From the NCBI GenBank assembly GCA_039920665.1, contig JBDSDH010000172.1, positions 1 to 26,836 of the forward strand: a DNA stretch of 26,836 bases, written 5' to 3'. This DNA is from WLMZ01 sp039920665 (lineage in GTDB: Bacteria; Actinomycetota; Acidimicrobiia; Acidimicrobiales; Ilumatobacteraceae). Each line of letters opens with the position of its first letter. The first letter of the stretch is position 1. Position numbers and translations under genes: made by a program. Under the pieces are notes generated by a model. It ran no database searches, was not told where the DNA came from, and saw only the letters and a list, made by a program, of their open reading frames with translations. Below, piece after piece: positions 12,402 through 19,193 of the stretch.

Positions 12402-13991
12402 ATGGCCGACATCACGCTGCCGCAACTGGGCGAAACCGTCACCGAAGGCACCATCACCCGCTGGTTCAAGGCTGTTGGCGACTCGGTCGCGATGGACGAG
12501 CCACTGTTCGAAGTGTCGACCGACAAGGTTGACACCGAGGTGCCGTCGCCGATCGCCGGTGTGCTGACAGAGATCCGGGCTCAGGAGGGCGACACGGTTC
12601 CCGTCGGTGCCGTGATCGCCGTGGTCGGTTCTTCGGACGCCGCGCCGGCCCCGGCCGCCGAACCAGCGCCCGCTCCGGTACCAGCGCCCGAACCGGCGCC
12701 GGCCCCCGAACCGGCGCCGGCCGTCGCCCCTGAACCAACTCCAGCACCTGCACCTGCGGCTGCTCCTGTACCTGCACCTGCGCCCGCTCCGGTACCGGCC
12801 CCCGAACCGGCTCCGGCCCCCGAACCGGCTCCGGCTCCCGCCCCCGCTGCGGAGCCCGCCCGCGCTGCGGAGGATGCGCCGGAGTCGGATGGCCCGGACA
12901 ATCGCCTGCTCTCGCCGGTCGTGCGCCGCCTCGTCGCCGAGCACAACATCGATACCAAAGCCCTCGTCGGCAGTGGCCCTGGCGGCCGGATCACGCGCGA
13001 GGATGTGCTCGACTACATCGACAATGTCGCATCCGGCCAGAGCCCGGCTGCGCCCACCCCTGCTCCGGTTCCGGTGGCAACGCCCGCAGCCACCGCAACG
13101 CCCGCAGCCGCACCAACGCCGGCAGCCACCGCAACGCCGGCAGTCGCTCCAACGCCGGCAGCCACACCAACGCCGGCAGCCACCGCAACGCCGGCAGTCG
13201 CTCCGATATCAGCCGCACCGGCCGCACCCGCCGCCCCGGCGCCTGCCCCAGCGGAGGCCACTCCCGGCTCCGGCGGCGAGCGCGACTCCGTTGTTGCTTT
13301 GAGCAAGATCCGCAAGCTCACGGGCGATCACATGGTTCGCAGCCTGGCCACCACGCCGCATGCGTTCAGCGTTGTCGAGGTCGACTTCGCCAACGTCGAC
13401 GTGACCCGCGCCGCGATCAAGAACGAATGGAGGGCCAGCGAGGGTTTCAGCCTCACCTACCTCAGTTTCATCAGCCGGGCCATCGTCGATGCGCTGCGCG
13501 AGTTCCCGCATCTCAATGCGACAGTCGACGGCGACAATCTGATCGTCCACAACTTCGTCGACCTCGGTATTGCGGTCGATCTCGGGTTCAGCGGTCTGCT
13601 CGTCCCGGTGGTGCGAAACGCAGAGACCAAGCGGTTGCGTTTCGTCGCTCGTGAGATCAACGATCTCGCCAGCCGCGCCAAGAGCCGCAAGCTGAGCCCG
13701 GACGAGATCACCGGGGGCACGTTCACGATCAGCAACAACGGCTCGGCCGGCAGCGTGCTCACGATGGCCATCATCAACCAGCCGCAGGTCGCGATCCTGT
13801 CGACCGATGCGATCGTCCGCAAGCCGGTCGTCGTCACATCACCCGGTGGCGGCGAGGCGATTGCGATTCATCCGGTCGGCAATCTTGCGATGAGCTGGGA
13901 CCACCGTGCCTTCGACGGCGCGTACGCCGCCGGCTTCCTGGTCAAGGTCAAGCAGATCCTCGAGACGCGAGACTGGGGCGCCGAGCTCTGA
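12402..13991 (+). CDS. sucB: Dihydrolipoamide acyltransferase (E2) of a 2-oxoacid dehydrogenase complex
   Basis: 529 residues. One lipoyl domain covers 1-76, with Lys42 in STDKVDTEVPSP as the lipoylation site. An Ala-Pro linker (about 78-163) leads to the peripheral subunit-binding domain (about 167-207, LLSPVVRRLVAEHNID ... GPGGRITREDVLDYI). A second Ala/Pro/Thr linker (208-292) leads to the catalytic acyltransferase domain (295-529), which has the active-site motif WDHRAFDG (His501, Asp505). Pyruvate and 2-oxoglutarate E2s are hard to tell apart by eye, and the mycobacterial homologue next to lipB-lipA is DlaT; the symbol is therefore provisional. AGAGGA lies about 6 nt before the ATG. The stop TGA shares its A with the ATG of lipBA, implying translational coupling between the lipoylated substrate and its modifying enzyme. 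Confidence 0.93.
   Translation: MADITLPQLGETVTEGTITRWFKAVGDSVAMDEPLFEVSTDKVDTEVPSPIAGVLTEIRAQEGDTVPVGAVIAVVGSSDAAPAPAAEPAPAPVPAPEPAPAPEPAPAVAPEPTPAPAPAAAPVPAPAPAPVPAPEPAPAPEPAPAPAPAAEPARAAEDAPESDGPDNRLLSPVVRRLVAEHNIDTKALVGSGPGGRITREDVLDYIDNVASGQSPAAPTPAPVPVATPAATATPAAAPTPAATATPAVAPTPAATPTPAATATPAVAPISAAPAAPAAPAPAPAEATPGSGGERDSVVALSKIRKLTGDHMVRSLATTPHAFSVVEVDFANVDVTRAAIKNEWRASEGFSLTYLSFISRAIVDALREFPHLNATVDGDNLIVHNFVDLGIAVDLGFSGLLVPVVRNAETKRLRFVAREINDLASRAKSRKLSPDEITGGTFTISNNGSAGSVLTMAIINQPQVAILSTDAIVRKPVVVTSPGGGEAIAIHPVGNLAMSWDHRAFDGAYAAGFLVKVKQILETRDWGAEL
13080..13205 (+). repeat. Seven 18-bp in-frame repeats in the second E2 linker
   Basis: Seven consecutive 18-bp units of the type acgccggcagccaccgca (13080-13097 to 13188-13205) encode TPAxxx hexapeptides (TPAATA, TPAAAP, TPAVAP, TPAATP). 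Units 3-4 and 6-7 form near-identical pairs, which suggests recent duplication of a 36-bp or 54-bp block. The repeat lengthens the mobile linker between the subunit-binding and catalytic domains. Confidence 0.9.
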
Positions 13992-15733
13992 TGAGTGACA
14001 ACGCGTCTGAGTCACCGTGCGGGCCACTGCACGTGCGGTGGCTCGGACGCGTTCCCTACCGCGAGGCACTCGCGATCCAGGAGTCGTTGTTCCGTCACGG
14101 CACAGCCAATCACCTGCTGCTGCTCGAGCACCGACATGTGTTCACCTACGGCCCGCGCGCGGATCTCGACGTGAACGTGTTGGTGGCGCCGGCGAGTGTC
14201 GGTGCCGAACTGGTGCGGGTCAACCGCGGCGGTGACGTCACGTATCACGGTCCTGGCCAACTGGTCGGCTACCCGGTCCTGTCGTTGCCACCCAAGCACG
14301 GCGGCCAGGGCGGGCCGGCTGACACGATGGCTCATGTCTGCAACGTCGAACAACTGATCATCGACGCGCTGGCCGAACTCGGCCTGGGCAACGCTGGCCG
14401 GCTCGCCGGATATCCCGGGGTGTGGGTCGATCCCGCCGGCCCGATGCCACGCAAGATCTGTGCGATCGGTGTGCGCGTCTCGCGCGGTCGCAGCATGCAC
14501 GGGTTCGGGCTCAACGTCTCGACGGACATGCGCTACCTGCGCGACTACATCGTTCCGTGCGGCATCCCCGACCGGCCGGTCACATCACTCGCTGAGGAGG
14601 GCATCGACGCCTCGATGTCCGCCGTGGTCGACGTGATCGCTCGGCTCGCAGCGGCGCGTTGGGGTAACGGCGTCGAACGCCAGGACGTCGCCTGGCACGA
14701 GCGGCCAGACGATCTCTCGGCGTTCTCGCGCGGCGAAGGCCCCGGCGTCGCAGTTCGCACGGCAGCCGATCACGGGGTCGCAAGCGAACCACCGCCCGAC
14801 CGTCCGAGGGCCGAACCAGTGCGCTTGATGGGTCGCCTTGCGAACGCAGGAGTCACCGATTCGGTCTCCCTCGCCGCACGCAAACCCGAATGGTTGCGGC
14901 CCAAGGTCCAGCACGGCCCAGAAGTGCTGTCGCTGAAGAAGACCGTCCGTGACCTCGGCTTGATCACGGTCTGCGAGGAAGCAGGCTGTCCGAACCTGAG
15001 CGAATGTTGGGCCGATGGCACGGCGACGTTCATGGTGCTCGGCGAGCGCTGCACTCGAGCCTGCGGGTTCTGCCTGGTCGACACCCAGAAACCACTCCCG
15101 CCTCAGGACGACGAGGTCATCCGAGTCGCGGAAGCGATCGTCCGAATGGATCTCGCCCATGCCGTGCTGACGATGGTTGCCCGCGACGACCTCGTCGACG
15201 GCGGAATGGCTCACGTCGCTGCCTGCGTTCGGGCGATTCGCGATCGCCGCCCCGCGACCCGAATCGAAACACTGATCTCGGACGGCAAGGGCGATTCCAC
15301 GTCACTCGGGCTGCTGTTCGACGCACGTCCAGACGTGATGAACCACAACATGGAGACGGTGCCGCGACTGCAACGGGCAGTTCGTCCATCGGCCGGTTAC
15401 GCCCGCAGCCTCAGCGTGCTGGCGGGCGCCAAAGCGGCTGGCCTGACGGTCAAGTCCGGCCTCATCGTCGGGATGGGCGAGACGGTCGCCGAGGTCGACG
15501 GCGTGTTGCTCGACCTCGGATCACTCGGCGTCGACATCGTCACGATCGGCCAGTACCTGCGGCCGACCTCGCATCACCTGCCGGTGCACCGCTGGGTCGA
15601 GCCCGACGAGTTCGGCCGGTGGGCCGCGATCGGCGAAGCCGCCGGCATCGGCCACGTCGAGGCCAGCCCACTCACCCGCAGCAGCTACCACGCCCGCCAG
15701 TCGGCCGAGGCGATCGACATCCGCGTCGGCTGA
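13991..15733 (+). CDS. lipB/lipA: Fused octanoyltransferase-lipoyl synthase (LipB-LipA)
   Basis: One uninterrupted 580-residue ORF holds two enzymes that are normally separate. Residues 1-245 are LipB, which moves octanoyl from acyl carrier protein to lipoyl domains. RGGDVTYHGPGQLVGYP starts at Arg79; the catalytic pair is Lys155 (KICAIGVRVSRG) and Cys190 (VPCGIPDRPVTSL). A linker (about 245-290) rich in Pro, Arg and Ala follows. Residues 290-580 are LipA, a radical-SAM enzyme that inserts two sulfurs. The auxiliary cluster motif CEEAGCPNLSEC (Cys328, 333, 339), the SAM cluster CTRACGFC (Cys354, 358, 361) and the C-terminal RSSYHA are all present. LTMVARDD replaces the more usual LTSVxRDD. 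An internal in-frame ATG at 14828 could restart translation to give a separate LipA, but its ribosome binding site is weak. It overlaps the E2 stop by one base. Confidence 0.95.
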   Translation: MSDNASESPCGPLHVRWLGRVPYREALAIQESLFRHGTANHLLLLEHRHVFTYGPRADLDVNVLVAPASVGAELVRVNRGGDVTYHGPGQLVGYPVLSLPPKHGGQGGPADTMAHVCNVEQLIIDALAELGLGNAGRLAGYPGVWVDPAGPMPRKICAIGVRVSRGRSMHGFGLNVSTDMRYLRDYIVPCGIPDRPVTSLAEEGIDASMSAVVDVIARLAAARWGNGVERQDVAWHERPDDLSAFSRGEGPGVAVRTAADHGVASEPPPDRPRAEPVRLMGRLANAGVTDSVSLAARKPEWLRPKVQHGPEVLSLKKTVRDLGLITVCEEAGCPNLSECWADGTATFMVLGERCTRACGFCLVDTQKPLPPQDDEVIRVAEAIVRMDLAHAVLTMVARDDLVDGGMAHVAACVRAIRDRRPATRIETLISDGKGDSTSLGLLFDARPDVMNHNMETVPRLQRAVRPSAGYARSLSVLAGAKAAGLTVKSGLIVGMGETVAEVDGVLLDLGSLGVDIVTIGQYLRPTSHHLPVHRWVEPDEFGRWAAIGEAAGIGHVEASPLTRSSYHARQSAEAIDIRVG

Positions 15734-15755
15734 AGCCGATCCGGCGAGAAAATCC

Positions 15756-15761
15756 TAGAGT
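15756..15761 (+). promoter_or_regulatory. Putative -10 box (TAGAGT) of the Xaa-Pro peptidase gene
   Basis: TAGAGT ends exactly 6 nt before the ATG at 15768, placing the predicted transcription start on the A of the start codon. GGGCGG lies between them, too close to act as a Shine-Dalgarno sequence. It indicates a leaderless transcript separate from the lipBA operon, which ends 34 bp upstream. Confidence 0.55.
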
Positions 15762-15767
15762 GGGCGG

Positions 15768-16904
15768 ATGAACACCGCAGGAGCTGCCGTGCCGCTGTCC
15801 ACCGCTGTCTATGCCGACCGGATGGCGCGGGCCAGAGCACAGATGGACGCCAAGGGCATCGATGTGTTGTTGCTGTCGCTCGGCTTCGACCTGCCGTACA
15901 TCTCGGGCTACACGGCCATGCCGCTCGAGCGGCTGACGATGCTGGTCGTTCCACGCAACGGTGAGGCCCGGATGGTGATCCCTCGGATGGAAGCGGCGCG
16001 AGTCGTTGCCCAGCCAGGCGTGTTCGACCTGATGCCGTGGGGCGAGACCGAAAACCCTGTCGAACTGGTCGCCAAGCTCGCCCTCGAAGCCGGGTCGGCA
16101 GCCAACGTCGCGATCGGGGATCAGATGTGGGCCCGGTTCCTGGTCGAACTGCTGCCGCTGTTGCCCGATGCGTCGTACAGCCGAGCCGACGTCGTCACCT
16201 CGATGCGGATGCGCAAGGACCCCGCCGAGATCGCCGCGCTCAAGGCCGCCGGTGCTGCGGTCGACCGGATCGCGGCATTGTTGCAGGGCGGTGAGATTCC
16301 GCTCGTCGGCCGGACCGAAGCTGCGGTGTCGGCAGACCTGTCCGAGCGGATCATCGCCGAGGGCCACCAGGTCACCAACTTCGCAATCGTTGCAGCCGGC
16401 TCAAATGCGGCGTCGCCACACCACCACGCCAGCGAGCGCGTCATCGGCCGTGACGAGATCCTGCTGTGCGACTTCGGCGGCACGATGAACGGCTACTGCA
16501 GCGACATCACCCGCTGCGTCTACCTCGGCACGCCCCCGGCCGAAATCGCCGAGGCCTACGACGTGCTGCAGGAGGCCCAGGCCGCATCCGTCGCCGCCGG
16601 AACGGTCGGCACGCCCTGCGAAGAGGTCGACCGCGTCGCCCGCGCCATCATCACCGACGCTGGCTTCGGTGAGTTCTTCTTCCATCGGGTCGGCCACGGC
16701 ATCGGCATGGAGGCTCACGAAGACCCGTACATGGTCGAGGGCAACAGCCTGCCGCTCGAAGCCGGTCACGCGTTCAGCGTCGAGCCCGGCATCTACAAAG
16801 AGGGCAAGTGGGGCATGCGCCTCGAGGACATCGTCGTTGCCACCGACGATGGCCCCGTGCCGATGAACCTCGCCAACCACGACCTGGTCTGCCTCGACGT
16901 CTGA
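15768..16904 (+). CDS. M24B-family metallopeptidase (Xaa-Pro dipeptidase/aminopeptidase-like)
   Basis: 378 residues, the usual length for PepQ/PepP-type enzymes. An N-terminal creatinase-like domain (about 1-150) precedes the pita-bread catalytic domain. The five metal ligands are all visible: Asp235 (CDFGG), Asp246 (CSDITR), His310 (RVGHGIGMEAHEDP), Glu339 (FSVEPGIY) and Glu353 (RLEDIV). Such enzymes remove N-terminal residues before proline or split Xaa-Pro dipeptides in the cytoplasm. The exact substrate cannot be read from the sequence. It has its own putative leaderless promoter and is followed by tandem hairpins. Confidence 0.94.
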   Translation: MNTAGAAVPLSTAVYADRMARARAQMDAKGIDVLLLSLGFDLPYISGYTAMPLERLTMLVVPRNGEARMVIPRMEAARVVAQPGVFDLMPWGETENPVELVAKLALEAGSAANVAIGDQMWARFLVELLPLLPDASYSRADVVTSMRMRKDPAEIAALKAAGAAVDRIAALLQGGEIPLVGRTEAAVSADLSERIIAEGHQVTNFAIVAAGSNAASPHHHASERVIGRDEILLCDFGGTMNGYCSDITRCVYLGTPPAEIAEAYDVLQEAQAASVAAGTVGTPCEEVDRVARAIITDAGFGEFFFHRVGHGIGMEAHEDPYMVEGNSLPLEAGHAFSVEPGIYKEGKWGMRLEDIVVATDDGPVPMNLANHDLVCLDV

Positions 16905-16916
16905 GTGGTTCGCACA

Positions 16917-16947
16917 GCGCCTCCGGCGCCTGGGCGCCTTTGGCGCC
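16917..16947 (+). terminator. Tandem GGCGCC hairpins after the peptidase gene
   Basis: GCGCC-TCC-GGCGC (16917-16929) and GGCGCC-TTT-GGCGCC (16933-16947) form two adjacent stem-loops starting 12 nt after the stop codon. The GC-rich stems fit a transcription-termination or 3'-end-protection role, although no U-tract follows. Confidence 0.5.
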
Positions 16948-17025
16948 GGCTCACGAGTACATCGATCGGCCGGGCAAGCCCTCCCTCTCTGACCGTGTGG
17001 TGACTTGGTGCCTGCGGCCGGGTGA

Positions 17026-17102
17026 CTCGGTGGATTCTGCGCCCACGTTCCCGCGAACCACCATGCCACGGAGGTTTTCAGGAAAATGGGCGTGAAATCC
17101 AC
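17026..17102. repeat. 77-bp imperfect palindrome between convergent genes
   Basis: Arms 17026-17060 and 17068-17102 (35 bp each) are inverted copies with about 10 mismatches around the 7-nt centre atgccac. The outer parts match best: CGGTGGATT with AATCCACCG, and CGCCC with GGGCG. The element occupies the middle of the 316-bp gap between the peptidase and thiolase stops. The gap contains no plausible gene; around the palindrome lie the GGCGCC hairpins and a second set of dyads (17110-17190). Confidence 0.75.
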
Positions 17103-17109
17103 CGCTGCG

Positions 17110-17190
17110 CAGTGGGGATCCGGCGGGCCGTGGATCCGACAACCCACGCTGTGAGCAAATCCGCCGCGAGGGGCGGTGGATCTGCACAGT
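17110..17190. repeat. Further dyads sharing the GTGGAT motif
   Basis: GTGGG...CCCAC (17110-17114, 17141-17145) encloses two GGATCC sites (17114-17119, 17130-17135) that can pair with each other. A second dyad pairs aaatccgccgc (17155-17165) with gcggtggatct (17171-17181), with two mismatches, and extends weakly outward through CTGTG / CACAG. The motif GGTGGATYTGCRC recurs in these dyads and in the 77-bp palindrome, in both orientations. The block therefore looks like one composite structured element. Confidence 0.55.
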
Positions 17191-17220
17191 GTCAAAACTG
17201 CCGAGACGACAGCCGATCGG

Positions 17221-18420
17221 TCAGAGGCCGGACTTCTCCAGAATGTGGATGCCGCAGGCCGAGCCGAGGCCGATGACGTGGGCCAGGCCGACCTTGGCGC
17301 CTTCGATCTGACGGTCGCCGGCCTCGCCACGGAGGTGGTGGCAGACTTCCCAGATGTTGGCGATGCCGGTCGCGGCGATCGGGTGACCCTTGCTCTGCAA
17401 GCCGCCCGAGACGTTGACCGGGGTCTTGCCGTCGCGCCAGGTCGCGCCACTGTCGAAGAACGACCCCGCCTCACCCGGTGCGCAGAGCATCAGGTTGTCG
17501 TAGTGGACCAATTCGGCGGTGGCGAAGCAATCGTGCAGTTCGACCAGGTCGAGGTCTTCGGGGCCGACGCCGGCTTGGGCGTAGGCCTGCTCGGCCGCAC
17601 GACGAGTGAGCGTGTTGACGTCGGGCAGGACCTGGCAGGCTTCCTGCCACGGGTCCGAGGTGAGGATCGAGGCCGACACCTTGACGGCCCGACGCTGCTG
17701 CTCGAGCGACAGCGTCTTGAGCTTGGCGTCCGACACCACAACCGCGGCAGCGGCGCCATCGCAGTTGGCCGAACACATCGGGCGGGTGTTGGGGTACGAG
17801 ATCATCATGTCGTTCTTGATCTCGTCGAGCGTGAACCGCTTCTGATACGCAGCCAGCGGGTTCAGCGTGCTGTGAGCGTGGTTCTTCTCGCTGATCTTGG
17901 CGAAGGTGTCGAAGTCGACGCCGCCGTACTTGTGGGCATACTCCATGCCGACCTGGGCGAACACGCCGGGCATCGAATCGGTGCCGATTCGGCCATCGGT
18001 GGCAGCGACAGCTCCGTAACGGCCCGAAGGCGCCCACGTGGTGGTCTCCTTGCGCTCCCTCGCGCCGAGCAGGCCAACGCCGGAGAGCTTCTCGACGCCG
18101 ACGGCGAGACCCATGTCGCACTCGCCGGACTTGACCGACATGATCGCGACGCGGAGCGCCGTGGCACCAGTGGCGCAGGCGTTGGAGACGTTGTAGGCCG
18201 GGATGCCGGTCTGGCCGATCTGCTTCTGAATCTGCTGGGCGATGCCGCCGCCACCCATCAGGTTGCCGGCTGCGAGAACGCCCATATCGGCCATCGTGAC
18301 GCCGCCGTCGGCGAGGGCAGCCATCGCTGCCTGCGACGCGAGGTCGACGACGTCTTTGTCGGCGTGCTTGCCGAACTTGGTCATGTTGATCCCGAGGATC
18401 CAAATGTCATCGCTGGCCAT
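17221..18420 (-). CDS. SCP-x-type thiolase (lipid-transfer-protein thiolase family)
   Basis: 399 residues. The catalytic features are the nucleophile Cys82 in NACATGATAL, the motif ELHDCFATAE (His296), and SKGHPIAATG (His346), followed by RGEAGDRQIEGAKVGLAH near the end. These match the thiolase half of eukaryotic SCP-x closely, so a true 3-ketoacyl-CoA thiolase acting on branched or sterol-like chains is likely. The related Ltp2-type retro-aldolases are the alternative. AGGAG lies 6 nt before the ATG. The upstream gene on the same strand, 66 bp away, encodes a DUF35 protein, the normal partner of this thiolase class. Confidence 0.93.
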   Translation of the reverse strand: MASDDIWILGINMTKFGKHADKDVVDLASQAAMAALADGGVTMADMGVLAAGNLMGGGGIAQQIQKQIGQTGIPAYNVSNACATGATALRVAIMSVKSGECDMGLAVGVEKLSGVGLLGARERKETTTWAPSGRYGAVAATDGRIGTDSMPGVFAQVGMEYAHKYGGVDFDTFAKISEKNHAHSTLNPLAAYQKRFTLDEIKNDMMISYPNTRPMCSANCDGAAAAVVVSDAKLKTLSLEQQRRAVKVSASILTSDPWQEACQVLPDVNTLTRRAAEQAYAQAGVGPEDLDLVELHDCFATAELVHYDNLMLCAPGEAGSFFDSGATWRDGKTPVNVSGGLQSKGHPIAATGIANIWEVCHHLRGEAGDRQIEGAKVGLAHVIGLGSACGIHILEKSGL

Positions 18421-18486
18421 GGCAGCTCCTTGTGGTGAGAATGTGAGTCGTGTGGTGGTTTCGAGAAGTGGTGTTTCGAGCGGTGA

Positions 18487-18879
18487 TCAGGCGGGTTCGA
18501 ACGCGAAATTGATCGCTTCGGTGCCTTCGGTGTCGGTGCCAACGGCGACGGTGGTGAGCCGAACCGGCATCCCGAGCGTGACGTGCTCGGGGTCCGGGCT
18601 GACGTTGGTGAGGTTGCCGCGCACACTGGTTCCCTGGCAATCGACGATGGCCGAGACGAACGGCACCGGAACCCCGGGTGCAGCGAATGCAACGATCGTG
18701 AACGATGTGAGGGTGCCGTCGGTCGCAATGTCGACCTGTTTGAAATCGGTCGCGAAACACGACGCGCAAGCGTTGCGGCGATCGAAGTAACGCGCACCGC
18801 ACGAGGTGCATTCGTTGGCGACGAGATGGGGGTGATCACCGAGTTTGAGGTAATCGACGAAGGCAATTTGTTCGGACAC
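18487..18879 (-). CDS. DUF35 / OB-fold zinc-ribbon protein, thiolase partner
   Basis: 130 residues. A rubredoxin-like zinc ribbon ECTSCGARYFDRRNACASC (two CxxC pairs) is followed by an OB-fold (DGTLTSFTIVAFA ... PFVSAIVDCQGTSVRGNLTNV). DUF35 proteins bind acyl-CoA and form complexes with SCP2-type thiolases or aldolases, as in mycobacterial ChsH2-Ltp2. The GTG at 18879 (MSEQIAFVDYLKLGD) is chosen because it gives the usual length. The in-frame extension upstream to 19038 would run through the 14-bp dyad and has no family character. No Shine-Dalgarno or -10 box is convincing before this GTG, so the start is less certain than the gene. Confidence 0.88.
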   Translation of the reverse strand: MSEQIAFVDYLKLGDHPHLVANECTSCGARYFDRRNACASCFATDFKQVDIATDGTLTSFTIVAFAAPGVPVPFVSAIVDCQGTSVRGNLTNVSPDPEHVTLGMPVRLTTVAVGTDTEGTEAINFAFEPA

Positions 18880-18976
18880 GTAACCAGTCTTTCGGAGGTG
18901 ACCCCTGATCGGCGAATTGGACGGCTCCGGTTTCGCGAAGATCGGTGCCTCCAAACGGGTCACTTCGGGCGATGAG

Positions 18977-19007
18977 AACGACAGCAAGCATTGTGCTTGC
19001 TGTTGTT
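18977..19007. promoter_or_regulatory. 14-bp inverted repeat in the thiolase/amidohydrolase divergent region
   Basis: Left arm aacgacagcaagca (18977-18990) and right arm tgcttgctgttgtt (18994-19007) are inverted copies around ttg, with one G/T mismatch and a perfect inner core of 10 bp per arm. It lies between the two divergent transcription units. It could be an operator for a dimeric repressor such as a TetR-type regulator, or a hairpin in a leader. Of the 314-bp gap (18880-19193), this dyad and the G-tract below are the only clear structures. Confidence 0.65.
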
Positions 19008-19075
19008 TGCGGGGAAAGTGACCATGGACGAGGCGCAATTCTTCGCAAAACCGGGGGGAGGGCGTGAGGTGTGGC

Positions 19076-19096
19076 GGGGCGGGCGGGCGGGGCGGG
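19076..19096 (+). other. G-quadruplex-forming motif upstream of the amidohydrolase gene
   Basis: Five G-tracts of 3 to 4 bases (19076-19079, 19081-19083, 19085-19087, 19089-19092, 19094-19096) are separated by single C residues on the plus strand, the ideal arrangement for a very stable parallel quadruplex. Another G-run (19053-19062) lies just upstream. It sits about 97 nt before the ATG on the coding strand, so it could act in DNA or in a leader RNA. Confidence 0.7.
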
Positions 19097-19193
19097 CAGT
19101 GCGGCGAAGCAGGAGGCGGGGGTTGCCCGTCCAGATCGCCCGATCATCCGAACCCGCAATAACGTCACGTGGAGATTCACAAGGGGGTTCGCG

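Noticed and set aside
17176..18438. 420-codon plus-strand ORF opposite the thiolase
   Set aside because: Shadow of the thiolase gene, whose motifs on the minus strand are complete.
18880..19038. Longer N-terminus for the DUF35 protein starting at 19038
   Set aside because: The added residues run through the 14-bp dyad and have no similarity to the family, whose members begin near the zinc ribbon.
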